From the NCBI GenBank assembly GCA_016722065.1, contig JADKGX010000002.1:682001-746000 (forward strand): DNA of 64,000 nucleotides, in the 5' to 3' direction. The notes under the pieces were generated by a model, which made no database searches, was not told the origin of the DNA, and worked only from the letters and a program-made list of their open reading frames with translations. Source of the stretch: Planctomycetota bacterium. GTDB lineage: Bacteria; Planctomycetota; UBA8742; UBA2392. Every line of letters begins with the position of its first letter. The first letter of the stretch is position 1. A program made the translations under genes and the position numbers. Positions 44,381-54,060 of the stretch are shown in pieces.

Positions 44381-45919
44381 TTACGGGCCAAACTTGGGCA
44401 TTTCCAGGCCGAGTTTGCTGCAAGCCTCCTGCATCATCTGGGTCTGGCGTGTTAACTCTTGTTCATTGCCAGAGTCTTTCAGCACTCTCGCTCCCTGCTG
44501 CCACAATCTTGCACCCTGGGCGGCTTGGCCGGTGGCCAGCAGGCACAGGGCGAACTCGCATTGCGAAATGCCCTCCCAGCGCGCGTTGCGGTTTTGGCGG
44601 TGAATCGCCAGGGCTTGGTCCAGCAACTCCTGGGCGGCTTGCGCGCGCCCTGCCTCTTGTTCGATGACTGCCAGATTCCCCAGCAGAATGGCCTCGGCGC
44701 GGCGATTGCCTACTTCACGGTGAATGGCCAGCGCCTGCTGGTAGGCCGTGGCTGCGTCCGCCGGGCGATTGGTTTGCGCAAACAGGCCCGCCAGTGTGCC
44801 CAGCGCTACGCCTTCATAGCGCCGCGAGCCAACGTCGCGGTGAATCGACAGTGCGGCAACTAGCGTGCGTTCAGCGGCATCGGTGTTACCCCTGGCCAGT
44901 AAGGTTGCGGCAAGATTGCCAAGCGCAATACCCTCGGAGCGTCGATCGCCCACTTCGCGATGGATCTTCAGTGCCTGCAGGTAGGTTTGCTCCGAAAGTT
45001 CCAGCCGCCCGGTAATCTTGTACACCCCGGCCAGGTTGGCCAACGAGGTTCCCTCAAGCCTGCGGTTGCGCAGTTCGCGATCGATGGCCAGGGCTTGCAG
45101 ATGGGTCTGTTCCGCCAACTGTAACGCGCCACGTGCCTGGTATGCCGAAGCCAGGTTGCCAAGGGCAATGCCCTCAAAGCGCCGGTTGCCAACTTCGCGG
45201 TGAATCGCCAGCGCCTGATGGTTGAGTTGCTCCGCAAGGTCGCTGCGGCCGCGGCTTTCATGGATCAGCGCAAGGTTTCCCAGCGCGATGCCTTCGCCGC
45301 GTCGGTCGCTGGCCTGGCGGTGAAGCTGCAGGGCTTGTTGGTGGGCTTGCTCTGCCTGCTCGCTGTTTCCGGTCGCCTGCAAAACGCTGCCCAGGTTTCC
45401 AAGTGCCAGTGCGTGAAGGCGCCCATCGTTACAGCACGCGTGAACGGCCAGAGATTGCTGAAACAGGTCCTGCGCTGCCGCGCTTTCGCCGTTGGTATAG
45501 GCCATGCCGCCGGCGCGGCGCAACGCCTCCGCCTGGTGCACGCCCTGCAACTCCTGGGCCAGCGCCTGCCACACCCGGGCCGCTTCCCGGCCACGAAAGT
45601 TGACGGCGCAAAACTCCGCATAGCGCCGCAAGTACAGGCGTCGCGCAGCGCGCAGCGACTCGTCGGGGCGGCCTTGCTGTGCACCCAGGGCGTGATCTGC
45701 CAGGTCCAGTGCCACGGCGTCTGTGGCGTGGGGTACAAACCTTTCTTCTGCCGGGCTGTCCAGTGGCTGGGGCTGTGGCGGCGGGCCGAAGAAAGCGCCT
45801 TCTACCAGTGCAAACGCAAGCTGATGCAGCCGTGCGCGGTCGCCGGGTAACTGCAGGTCATAGGCCGCGTCGCGCAGTAGCGCGTGCCGAAAAAGATAGG
45901 CCGCTTCGGCGCTGGTCAC
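44381..45919 (-). CDS. TPR protein, C-terminal-type part of a signalling ATPase
   Basis: This 512-residue protein begins with AYLFRHALLRDAAYDLQLPGDRARLH (core FRHALLRDAAYDLQLP), a segment normally found C-terminal to the AAA/STAND ATPase domain of large kinase or cyclase regulators. It is followed by ~8 TPRs of ~40 residues that share AIHREVGNRR.EGIALGNLA, very regular and close to one another. No P-loop is present. The GTG start overlaps the stop of the upstream paralogue (GTGA), so the pair is coupled. It likely acts as a protein-interaction scaffold; partners unknown. Confidence 0.75.
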   Translation of the reverse strand: MTSAEAAYLFRHALLRDAAYDLQLPGDRARLHQLAFALVEGAFFGPPPQPQPLDSPAEERFVPHATDAVALDLADHALGAQQGRPDESLRAARRLYLRRYAEFCAVNFRGREAARVWQALAQELQGVHQAEALRRAGGMAYTNGESAAAQDLFQQSLAVHACCNDGRLHALALGNLGSVLQATGNSEQAEQAHQQALQLHRQASDRRGEGIALGNLALIHESRGRSDLAEQLNHQALAIHREVGNRRFEGIALGNLASAYQARGALQLAEQTHLQALAIDRELRNRRLEGTSLANLAGVYKITGRLELSEQTYLQALKIHREVGDRRSEGIALGNLAATLLARGNTDAAERTLVAALSIHRDVGSRRYEGVALGTLAGLFAQTNRPADAATAYQQALAIHREVGNRRAEAILLGNLAVIEQEAGRAQAAQELLDQALAIHRQNRNARWEGISQCEFALCLLATGQAAQGARLWQQGARVLKDSGNEQELTRQTQMMQEACSKLGLEMPKFGP

Positions 45920-47553
45920 GGAGCGGCACCTTCAAAGGCCGCAACGCCGGCCTGGGCGCATGCCTGGCGCATGTCTGTGGTTTTTCTTGCGACTTCGTCT
46001 GTGTCGCCAACCTGACGCAGCAAATCGGCGCCCGCAAGCCATTGCTGTTTTGCGCCTGCCGCGTCGTGCATGGCCAGAAGCCACAGCGCGCGATCGCACA
46101 TGGTGGCGCCTTCAAAGCGGCGGTCATGCAGTTCCCGGTGCAACGCCAGTGCCTGGTCAAAACCCTTGCCGGCGAGATCCAGCTTTCCAGCCCGGCGGTA
46201 AACATCGGCCAAGTTTCCCAACGCCACGGCGCGGCCGTGAATGTCGCCGACCTCCTGCAGGACCTCCTGCGCCATTTGGTAGTGTTCCTGTGCCTGATCA
46301 AACTGCCGGGCCGCTGTTGCGCCGTCGCCCAGCACACGCAAGGCAATGCCTTCGCCGCGGCGAGAGCCCAGCGCCCGGTGCAACTCCAGGGCCTGGCTGG
46401 CGCACTTCTGGGCCTGTTCGATCCTTCCCAGGTCAATGTACACCACGGCAAGGTTGCCAAGGCAGAAGGCTTCCTCGTAGCGTTCGCCCTGGTCGCGCGC
46501 CAGCGCAAGGGACTGTTCCATGGCCGCCTGCGCTTGGTCCATTCTTGCCGTGCGCAGGCAGATGGCAGCAACCTGGCTCAGCACCTTGCCGCAGTTGCGG
46601 CGGTCTCCGTGTTCCGTAAAGATTGCCAACGACTGGAGAATCAGTTCTTCGGCTTTGTCGTCCTGACCCAGCGAGGAATTCGCCAGTGACAGTTGCGCCA
46701 GCGCAAGCGCTTCCAGTTGCCGCTCGCCGCTGGCCCGGGCAAAAGCCAGCGCGCGGCTGCCGGCCTCCGCGGCGGCTTGTCGTTGCCCCAGTTCGCGCAG
46801 CACACCGCAAGTGTTCACCATCGTGTTAGCCAGCCCGGATTCGTCGGCCAACTCTTCCTGGCGGCGCGCTGCTGCCTGCAATTCTTCGTTGGCTTCCGCA
46901 AGCCGGCCGGAAGCAGCCAGCAACAGCCCCACCTGCGCCTGCACGGTGCCCATTGCGGCCTGATCGTTGAGATGCGTCAGCGCCTTCAGGTTCTGGCGGG
47001 ACTGTTCCAGCGCCTGGGCGATGCGACCGGTGGTGCGCCACAACCTTGCCAGGTCCGACAGCGCCCCGATTTCGGCCTGTACGTGGCCGGCTTGTCGCGC
47101 AAGTTCCAAGGCCTGTTGCTGCAAATCCTCGGCCTGGGCCGGCTGGCCACATCGCAGCAGCGTGTTGGCGGCATTGCGAAGGGCCTGGGCACGTGCCACG
47201 CCTGTTTCCAGGGCGGCCAATTCCTGCCACAAGCGCGCGGCTTGAACAGAAAACTGTAACGAGGCGATCTCAGCGGCGCGCTGAAGATACAAGCGCTGCA
47301 AGCCGCCCAGCCCGCCTGCTTGCCGGGCGTGATCTGCCAGCTCTGCTGCAACCAGGTCAACCGCGTGGGCGGAAAACTTTTGCGGCGGAAACTGATCCAG
47401 TGCTGGCGGTTGCGGGGCACGGCCGCCAAAAGCCTGCTCAATCAGGTGAAAGGCCAGCTCATGCAGCCGCGCGCGCTCAGCTGGCATTTGCAGGCCATAG
47501 GCCGCATCGCGAAGCACGGCGTGTCGAAACAGATAGGCATTTTCTGCATCCAT
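45916..47553 (-). CDS. TPR protein, upstream paralogue of the 44381-45919 gene
   Basis: This 545-residue protein starts MDAENAYLFRHAVLRDAAYG, lining up with the start of the downstream gene (AEAAYLFRHALLRDAAYD). The same AAA-lid-like segment is followed by about ten TPRs that are more divergent than in the second gene. No ATPase or kinase domain is present. The ATG at 47553 is chosen by alignment with its paralogue; the frame remains open upstream with an ATG at 47592. It is divergent from the transaldolase gene at 47671. The two genes look like an old tandem duplication. Confidence 0.72.
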   Translation of the reverse strand: MDAENAYLFRHAVLRDAAYGLQMPAERARLHELAFHLIEQAFGGRAPQPPALDQFPPQKFSAHAVDLVAAELADHARQAGGLGGLQRLYLQRAAEIASLQFSVQAARLWQELAALETGVARAQALRNAANTLLRCGQPAQAEDLQQQALELARQAGHVQAEIGALSDLARLWRTTGRIAQALEQSRQNLKALTHLNDQAAMGTVQAQVGLLLAASGRLAEANEELQAAARRQEELADESGLANTMVNTCGVLRELGQRQAAAEAGSRALAFARASGERQLEALALAQLSLANSSLGQDDKAEELILQSLAIFTEHGDRRNCGKVLSQVAAICLRTARMDQAQAAMEQSLALARDQGERYEEAFCLGNLAVVYIDLGRIEQAQKCASQALELHRALGSRRGEGIALRVLGDGATAARQFDQAQEHYQMAQEVLQEVGDIHGRAVALGNLADVYRRAGKLDLAGKGFDQALALHRELHDRRFEGATMCDRALWLLAMHDAAGAKQQWLAGADLLRQVGDTDEVARKTTDMRQACAQAGVAAFEGAAP

Positions 47554-47670
47554 GAACCGGCATGGTACGGTTTGTTTTGCCAACACCGCCATGGCCTTGC
47601 ACATTCCCTCGACACCGCTTGTCGCGGCCCCGCGCTGTCGTATGGTGCGCGCAAACCAAAGGAAACGCCC

Positions 47671-48315
47671 ATGAAGTTCTTCATCGACACTGCCGACGTC
47701 ACCGAAATCAAAGAAGCCAACGCCCTGGGCATTCTTGACGGCGTAACGACCAACCCTTCCTTGATCAAGAAAAGCGGCCGACCCTTTGCTGATGTTGCCC
47801 GTGAAATCTGCAAGCTGGTCGAAGGGCCAGTCAGCCTGGAAGTAACGTCCGTTGATTGCGCCGGCATGCTGAAAGAAGCCGAACAACTGGCCAAGTTCGG
47901 CGACAACGTCGTGATCAAGCTGCCGCTGATTCCGGAAGGACTCAAGGCCTGCAAAGTACTTTCCGGCCAGGGCATCAAGACCAACGTAACGCTGTGCTTT
48001 CAGCCGGTGCAGGCGCTTTTGGCGGCCAAGGCCGGGGCGACGTACATCAGCCCGTTTGTCGGGCGGCTGGACGACCTGGGCCAGGACGGCATGGAGATCA
48101 TTCCGCAGATTCGCCAGATCTACGACAACTACGGCTATGAAACCGAAATCCTGGTTGCCAGCATTCGCAACCCGATTCATGTGCTGAACGCCGCGCTGGC
48201 CGGGGCTGATGTTTCGACCATTCCGTTCAGTGTGTTCAAGCAACTGGTCCACCACCCGCTGACCGACAAAGGTCTGGCCCAATTCCTGAAAGACTGGGAA
48301 AGCGTCAAGGCCTGA
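47671..48315 (+). CDS. Fructose-6-phosphate aldolase/transaldolase (small TalC/FSA type)
   Basis: This 214-residue TIM-barrel protein starts MKFFIDTADVTEIKEANALG and has GVTTNPSLIKKSG and the Schiff-base Lys in NVVIKLPLIPEGLKA (IKLP), plus GIKTNVTLCF. Length and motifs match the FSA/TalC group, which contains both transaldolases and fructose-6-phosphate aldolases; reading does not separate them. AAAGGA precedes the ATG by seven bases. It is monocistronic between divergent TPR genes and the U32 gene. Confidence 0.92.
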   Translation: MKFFIDTADVTEIKEANALGILDGVTTNPSLIKKSGRPFADVAREICKLVEGPVSLEVTSVDCAGMLKEAEQLAKFGDNVVIKLPLIPEGLKACKVLSGQGIKTNVTLCFQPVQALLAAKAGATYISPFVGRLDDLGQDGMEIIPQIRQIYDNYGYETEILVASIRNPIHVLNAALAGADVSTIPFSVFKQLVHHPLTDKGLAQFLKDWESVKA

Positions 48316-48502
48316 TCGGCGCCTGTGGGTCCTCGGGCCTGCGCGAAAGCGACGCAGCGAGCCACGACGCGCGACATTCACGAATACGAGAAGCAGCGAA
48401 GTGTGCAATTCCTCTTTTCTTGAGGACAGGCCTTGCTACCTTTGTGCCCTGGTTCGCAGAACAAAGTAGGGCAAACCGGCGAGCACGCCGGCACGCACGA
48501 AG

Positions 48503-51100
48503 ATGAGCGACTCTTCCACAATCCACGCGCCCAAGGCGCCGCAGGCATCCCAGGCCGTTTCACCGGCACGCAAGCCCGAATTGCTGGCGCCGGCCGGCTG
48601 TCTGGAATCGTTCTATGCGGCCATGCAATACGGCGCAGATGCCTGCTATCTGGGCCTGCGCAAGTTTTCAGCCCGTGACAACGCCGTCAATTTTTCGCTG
48701 GAAGACCTTGATGCCGCCGTGGGCCACGCCCGCGCGCTGGACCGCAAGGTGTATGTGGCCATCAACACGATTGTGCAGCAAAACGAATGGCCGGAGTTGA
48801 TCGACAGCCTGGCAGCCTGTGAGGAACTGGGCGTCGACGCAATCATTCTGCAAGACATGGGCGTGCTGCGCGCCGTGCGGGAATATTTTCCGCGCCTTAA
48901 ATGGCACGCCAGCACCCAGTTGCTGATCCACAATGCACAAGGCGCGCGATATGCCCAGCGCAACGGCTTTGAACGCGTGATCCTGGCGCGCGAGTTGACT
49001 CTCAAGGAAGTAGAGGACATTCACCGCCAGGTCGACGTGCAACTGGAAACCTTCGTGCATGGCTCGCTGTGCTACAGCTACAGCGGCCTTTGCCTGTTTG
49101 CCAGCCAGGAAGAAGGCCGCAGCGGCAACCGTGGTAAGTGCACGTATATCTGCCGCGACACCTTCAAAAGCCCCGATGGCGAGGCCAAGGCCTTTTCCAT
49201 GCGCGACCTGTATGCGCCGCAAGAAATCGCGCAACTGGCCGGCATCGGTGTCAGTTCGGTCAAGATTGAGGGTCGCCGCAAGGGCCCGCTGTATGTGGCG
49301 GCGGTAACAGACCTTTACCGCAAGATGATCGACGGCCAGGTGGTGGATGTGCGGGAATTCGAGTCACGTCTGAAACTGATTTACTCGCGCGACACGACAA
49401 CGCTGTTTCTGCACCGCAGCCACGGCGACGTCAAAGCAGCAGCCGACACCAGCGAAAGCGAACCCCAGGGCATGTTTCTGGGCAAGGTGACACGCGTGTT
49501 TCAAGACCGCGTGCATTTTCGCGCCGCGCTGGATTTTGAGCGCCACGACGGCATTCTCGCCCGCAAGCCCGACGCCCCGCCCGACGACGCCGGCATTCGC
49601 TTCGGGGCAGACCGCGTCAACCTGGGTGGCAAGCGGGTGTTTGCCGCCCGTGCCGGAGACGATGTCAGCCTGAGTGCCCCGCCAGAAGTGCAGCTGGGCG
49701 ACGAGCTGCGCATGATCAGCAGCAATGCCCTCAAGCGCATGTATCCTTCGGCGGTTCCGCGCAAGCTGCCGCGCACACGCTTGCCGGTGCGCGTCGAAGT
49801 TGCCCTGAAGGTCGATTCCAGTGGCGGCCAACTTGATGAACTGGGCATGCCCGGGCACATCGAGATTGTGGGCCGGGTGTATGGCTTTGAGATGCGCCGG
49901 CAGTACCCCTGCAAGCTGCTGTTTGCCGACAGCCAGCCACTGACTGAAGAACGCCTGGGCGAGTACTTTGAACGGCTTGGCAGCACGCGCTTTGAATTGC
50001 GCAGCTTCAACGCCGTGATCCCGGCGGGCGTGTTCGTTCCCGCCGGCGAAGTTAATGAGGCCCGCCGCCTGTATTTTCTGGACCTCGAAGCCGCCCTGCG
50101 CACCCAGCGCGACAAATCCGTGCAAACCACGTTGCAGGCCGTGGCAGCAGAACCCGCCAAGCCGGCCGTCGATCGCGCTGACGCCCCGCCGACACGTTTT
50201 TCCGTGCTGGTGGACCGCGCGGAGTACATTGCGGCCCTGCCGCTGGACCACCTGGACGAAATCGTACTGGACATTGCCGCCGACACACGCCAGTCGGTGC
50301 TGGACGCCTGCGAACAACACGCCGCCAAGTTGCGCATTGCCGTGCCGGTGATTTTGCGCGGCTGGACTTCGCCTATGGTGGCCAGCAAGTTGCAGGGGTT
50401 GTTTGCCATGGGCGCGCGGCGCTTTCAGGTTGCCAACCTGGGCGGCTTTGAGTTTGTGGCCCATGCCGCGGGCATTGACGTTCGCACGCGCGTGGACACC
50501 GCCCACCTGATTCGACGTGCCCGCCTGGGCACACGCGCGGGCGTGGCCGTGTTTGAACCCAAGGTGCCGGATTTTGCCCGCGCCGGTGTGGACGTAACCA
50601 CAGATTGGCCCTGCTACGCCATGTCGCGGGAAACCGCCAAGAGCTGGCTGGAACAGGGCGCGTCGCGCGTGACGCTTTCGGTCGAAGACGGGCTGGATAA
50701 CTTCAAGCAGGTACTGGCCGCTTACGGCCGCGTGGCCGACGTGGTGGTGTACCAGGATACGCCGTTGTTCACGGCCGAGATTTGCGTACACGCCAACATG
50801 CTGGGCCACTGCCCCGGGCGGGCCAAGTGCGGCTTCACGCAGATGGAAATGACCGCGCCCAATGGCCACAAATACCTGGCCGTCGACAAACACTGCCAGA
50901 CGATCATCCTGAACAGTCAGCCCTATTGCCTGGGCAACCGGCTGCACGAGCTTGAGCTTGCTGGTGCCCACCGGTTCCGGCTGGATTTCATCAACCGGCC
51001 CTACACCGCAGCCGAGATTCGCGATATCTGCGCGCGGGTGATGAACCGCCAGTCCGTGCCGAACTCCCACGAAGGCAACTGGTCACGCGGCCTGCAATAG
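48503..51100 (+). CDS. U32 family peptidase with DUF3656-like C-terminus
   Basis: This 865-residue protein has the U32 signature near residue 185-215: ETFVHGSLCYSYSGLC, LFASQEEGRSGNRGKC, then CRDTF. These Cys residues may bind an iron-sulfur cluster. A C-terminal part with further Cys (CVHANMLGHCPGRAKC, and HCQTI) resembles the DUF3656/U32 extension. Members such as RlhA, TrhP and UbiU modify rRNA, tRNA or quinone precursors, rather than cut collagen. Which substrate applies here is unknown, although the long form is closest to RlhA. A hairpin CCGGCG/CGCCGG (48476-48491) lies just before the start. Confidence 0.85.
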   Translation: MSDSSTIHAPKAPQASQAVSPARKPELLAPAGCLESFYAAMQYGADACYLGLRKFSARDNAVNFSLEDLDAAVGHARALDRKVYVAINTIVQQNEWPELIDSLAACEELGVDAIILQDMGVLRAVREYFPRLKWHASTQLLIHNAQGARYAQRNGFERVILARELTLKEVEDIHRQVDVQLETFVHGSLCYSYSGLCLFASQEEGRSGNRGKCTYICRDTFKSPDGEAKAFSMRDLYAPQEIAQLAGIGVSSVKIEGRRKGPLYVAAVTDLYRKMIDGQVVDVREFESRLKLIYSRDTTTLFLHRSHGDVKAAADTSESEPQGMFLGKVTRVFQDRVHFRAALDFERHDGILARKPDAPPDDAGIRFGADRVNLGGKRVFAARAGDDVSLSAPPEVQLGDELRMISSNALKRMYPSAVPRKLPRTRLPVRVEVALKVDSSGGQLDELGMPGHIEIVGRVYGFEMRRQYPCKLLFADSQPLTEERLGEYFERLGSTRFELRSFNAVIPAGVFVPAGEVNEARRLYFLDLEAALRTQRDKSVQTTLQAVAAEPAKPAVDRADAPPTRFSVLVDRAEYIAALPLDHLDEIVLDIAADTRQSVLDACEQHAAKLRIAVPVILRGWTSPMVASKLQGLFAMGARRFQVANLGGFEFVAHAAGIDVRTRVDTAHLIRRARLGTRAGVAVFEPKVPDFARAGVDVTTDWPCYAMSRETAKSWLEQGASRVTLSVEDGLDNFKQVLAAYGRVADVVVYQDTPLFTAEICVHANMLGHCPGRAKCGFTQMEMTAPNGHKYLAVDKHCQTIILNSQPYCLGNRLHELELAGAHRFRLDFINRPYTAAEIRDICARVMNRQSVPNSHEGNWSRGLQ

Positions 51101-51132
51101 CAGGCGCCGGGGCAAGCCAGACAACGCAGCGG

Positions 51133-52341
51133 CTACTTGAGTTTCGGCAGCGGGTTGCTGGCCAGCCACTGCCACAGGCGCTTGGCGCACAGGCTGCCGG
51201 ATGCAACCACACTCATCAACGTGCGGATCTCGATGTTGGTGCTGTCGCCCGCCACGTAGATGCCGCCGAACATGGTTTTTCCGCCTTCGCCGTGGGCGAA
51301 GTACCCGTTTTCCTGGGGCAGGCGTTCCAGCCCGGGAATCGGCGTCTTGGGCGCGGGGCCCAGGGCAATCACCATGGCGTCGATCGGCAGGCCCTGTTCT
51401 TCCGGGATGCCCTTTTCGACAAAGAACATGTAGTCCAATGTGTCGGTGCCCTTGACCGCCACGACCTTGGTGCCAGGAATGATGCGCACCTTGTGGCCAA
51501 TGGCGCGCTGCACCAGCAGCGGTTCAGCCGACGGGTTGTCGTCGGGGCACAGAACCGTCACGTGCTTGGCGTGCTGGCCCAAAAAGATGGCCGCGTGCAT
51601 GGCTTCGTCGCCGCCGCCTACTACACACACGCGCCGGCCGCCGTAAATCTGCGCGTCTACCTGCGCGCCGTAGCGAATGCCGCGGTTCAGGAACTGTTCA
51701 ACGCCTTGAATCTTCAACTCGCGCTGCGCTGCGCCAGTGGCAATGATTACTGCCCGCGCCCAGAAATTGCCGCCAGTGCTGTGCACGCGCTTGAACGCAC
51801 CCTGAATGCGAATGCTGTTGACCTTGCCGCGCATCAACACCGCGCCCACGTGGCGTGCGTGCTCGCTGAAATTGTCGGCCACTTCACGCCCGGTGATGGA
51901 ATCGTCGTAACCCACACCCAGGTATTCGTCTACGTCGGTCAAACCCAGCAGGTGTCCGCCAGGCTCGTTTTCATCCAGGCCAAGTACCGACAAGCCACCC
52001 AGCCGTGCGCCGTGGCAGGCTGCAAGCCCTGCAGGGCCCAGGCCGACCACGATTACGTCAAAAATTGTCTGGCCGCGGGTTTCCAGGCTTTCCACGTCAA
52101 AGCGCATGCCGGTGGCTTCCAGCAGCTCTTCCTGCGTGGGGTCCGGCAGCCATTTGTCATTCACATACAGCACGGGCGACGCAATGGCGCCGCACAGTTT
52201 GCGAATGAAGGCATTGGAATCGGCATCCGTGGAGATGTTCTTTTCGGTCCACGAAAGATGGTGGGCCTCAAGCGATTCTTTCACGAGCCGGTTGGATTCC
52301 GACACGCCATCGGTAAAGAACACGACCTTCGCAGCGGGCAT
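51133..52341 (-). CDS. Glutaredoxin-like/thioredoxin-reductase-like fusion lacking both CxxC motifs
   Basis: This 402-residue protein has an N-terminal ~85-residue thioredoxin-fold domain (KVVFFTDGVSESNRLVKESL, then SPVLYVNDKWLPDPT) in which the position of CPYC reads GVSESN. A TrxR-type flavoprotein follows: FAD site VVGLGPAGLAA (residues ~98-108), NADP site VVGGGDEAMHAA (~241-252) and C-terminal GIYVAGDS. The segment before the NADP site reads RYGAQVDAQIYGG where TrxR has CATCDG, so the redox disulfide is absent as well. The ATG at 52341 starts the domain exactly. It might be a ferredoxin/flavodoxin reductase-like enzyme or a signalling protein. Confidence 0.8.
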   Translation of the reverse strand: MPAAKVVFFTDGVSESNRLVKESLEAHHLSWTEKNISTDADSNAFIRKLCGAIASPVLYVNDKWLPDPTQEELLEATGMRFDVESLETRGQTIFDVIVVGLGPAGLAACHGARLGGLSVLGLDENEPGGHLLGLTDVDEYLGVGYDDSITGREVADNFSEHARHVGAVLMRGKVNSIRIQGAFKRVHSTGGNFWARAVIIATGAAQRELKIQGVEQFLNRGIRYGAQVDAQIYGGRRVCVVGGGDEAMHAAIFLGQHAKHVTVLCPDDNPSAEPLLVQRAIGHKVRIIPGTKVVAVKGTDTLDYMFFVEKGIPEEQGLPIDAMVIALGPAPKTPIPGLERLPQENGYFAHGEGGKTMFGGIYVAGDSTNIEIRTLMSVVASGSLCAKRLWQWLASNPLPKLK

Positions 52342-52358
52342 AAGCAATCCTGACGCAC

Positions 52359-52375
52359 ATTGCGCAGAGCGCAAT
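52359..52375. promoter_or_regulatory. Dyad upstream of the TrxR-like gene
   Basis: ATTGCGC-AGA-GCGCAAT is a perfect dyad 18 bp upstream of the minus-strand start at 52341, placed to affect its transcription or translation. A second hairpin, CCGGGACA/TGTCCCGG with loop ACTTC (52428-52448), lies further into the divergent spacer toward ribBA. Confidence 0.4.
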
Positions 52376-52607
52376 TCCACGACTGCAGGCCGGGGGCAGG
52401 CCGACCCATTGCCCGGAAATTCAATGCCCGGGACAACTTCTGTCCCGGATTTCCCTAAGAGCATTGGGTGGGCGCACTTTCGTCTCTTTGGGCACCACTG
52501 TCAACGTGCTGGTTTCGTTTGCACGCCCCGCCACGATTTGCGGGGGCCCTGGGCTCCGGCTTGGCCCCCTACTTGCCACGACGGGCCCGTACGCGCTAAT
52601 GGGCGGC

Positions 52608-53885
52608 ATGCTGACCCCCGTAACCGATGTGCTGGATGACCTTCGCGCCGGAAGACCGATCATTCTGGTCGACGACGAAGACCGCGAAAACGAAGGCGAC
52701 CTGGTGGTAGCCGCCGAGAAAATCACGCCCCAGGGCGTCAACTTCATGGCCAAGGAAGGCCGCGGGTTGATCTGCCTTTCCTTGACCAACGACATCGCCG
52801 ACCGCATCAACCTGCCGCCGATGGCGCAGAACAACGAGTCGCCTTTCCATACGGCCTTCACGGTAAGTATCGAAGCGCGCCAGGGCGTAACCACCGGCAT
52901 CAGCGCGGCCGACCGCGCCCACACGATTCTGACAGCCATAGCCGACGAAGCAAAACCGCGCGATCTGGTGCGCCCCGGGCACGTGTTTCCGCTGCGCGCC
53001 CGCGACGGCGGCGTGCTGGTGCGCAACGGCCAGACAGAAGGCAGCGTAGACCTGTGCCGCATGGCCGGTCTGAAGCCTGCGGCTGTGATCTGCGAGATCA
53101 TGAACGACGACGGCACCATGGCCCGCATGCCGGACCTGGAAGTCTTTGCAAAGAAACACGGCCTGAAAATCGCCAGTGTCGCCGACCTGGTTCAGCACCG
53201 GCTGAAAAATGAGCGCATCATCAAGCGCATCAGCACCGCGCGCATGCCCACCATTGCTGGCTACTTTGACCTGCATGTCTACAGCAGCCTGGCCGATGGC
53301 AAAGAGCACGTGGCCCTGTGCAAGAACGTAGTGCCCTCCGACCTGCGCCCGGCCGACATGGACTATTCGCAAGAAGGTGTGCTGGTGCGGGTGCACAGTG
53401 AATGCCTGACCGGCGATGTGTTTGGCAGTGAACGCTGCGATTGCGGCCTGCAACTGCACGGCGCCCTGAAACAGGTACAAGCTGCCGAACGGGGCGTGGT
53501 TGTCTATCTGCGCCAGGAAGGTCGCGGCATCGGTCTGGTCGAAAAAATCAAGGCTTACGCATTGCAGGACCAGGGCTATGACACGGTCGAGGCCAACGCA
53601 ATGCTTGGCCACAAGCCCGACAAACGCGAGTACGGCACCGGCTGCCAGATCCTGATCGACCTTGGCATCCGCAAGCTGCGCCTGCTGACCAACAACCCCA
53701 CCAAACGCGAAGCGATCAGCGCCTACGGCATTGAGATCGTGGAGCGTGTCCCGCTGGAGATTCCGCCGACGGATGAGAACAACTTCTACATGCTGACCAA
53801 ACGCGAGAAGCTGGGGCACATTCTGCAACTGCCCAAAGACAGCGGCCGCCACAAAAAGGTGCGCAAAGACCGCGGGATTGAGTAG
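52608..53885 (+). CDS. ribBA: Bifunctional 3,4-dihydroxy-2-butanone-4-phosphate synthase / GTP cyclohydrolase II
   Basis: About 425 residues. The N-terminal half is RibB (ILVDDEDRENEGDLVVAAE, THAG-type region GTTTGISAADRAHT; read here as VTTGISAADR). The C-terminal half is RibA with Zn ligands in SERCDCGLQLHGAL and VVYLRQEGRGIGL, then LLTNNPTKREAI. It makes both early precursors of riboflavin. I use the ATG at 52608; ATG 52599 is three codons earlier. No FMN riboswitch consensus is seen in the 260-bp leader. The gene is followed by RAYT-associated hairpins. Confidence 0.95.
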   Translation: MLTPVTDVLDDLRAGRPIILVDDEDRENEGDLVVAAEKITPQGVNFMAKEGRGLICLSLTNDIADRINLPPMAQNNESPFHTAFTVSIEARQGVTTGISAADRAHTILTAIADEAKPRDLVRPGHVFPLRARDGGVLVRNGQTEGSVDLCRMAGLKPAAVICEIMNDDGTMARMPDLEVFAKKHGLKIASVADLVQHRLKNERIIKRISTARMPTIAGYFDLHVYSSLADGKEHVALCKNVVPSDLRPADMDYSQEGVLVRVHSECLTGDVFGSERCDCGLQLHGALKQVQAAERGVVVYLRQEGRGIGLVEKIKAYALQDQGYDTVEANAMLGHKPDKREYGTGCQILIDLGIRKLRLLTNNPTKREAISAYGIEIVERVPLEIPPTDENNFYMLTKREKLGHILQLPKDSGRHKKVRKDRGIE

Positions 53886-53965
53886 CCCACCAGAGCCCAC
53901 CCGCGTAAGTGGCGGTAAGAACGGGTCATTGCACTCGTAGGGAGTGGCCGGCGCGCCGTCGTTCT

Positions 53966-54045
53966 GCGCCACAGCGTGGCGCGGTAGTCTGGCCCACGGC
54001 GCAGCCGTGGGAAGTCCGCATTCAAGCAAGCGCCCCAGCGGGGCG
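53966..54045. repeat. REP-like hairpin cluster, left of RAYT gene 1
   Basis: Three perfect hairpins with 3-base loops: GCGCCAC-AGC-GTGGCGC (53966-53982), CCCACGGC-GCA-GCCGTGGG (53993-54011) and CGCCCC-AGC-GGGGCG (54031-54045). They end 15 bp before the RAYT start. Confidence 0.85.
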
Positions 54046-54060
54046 CGGGAGAGGCCCCGC

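Noticed and set aside
52342..52607. FMN riboswitch before ribBA
   Set aside because: The leader does not contain the conserved FMN aptamer boxes; only a simple hairpin at 52428-52448 is seen.
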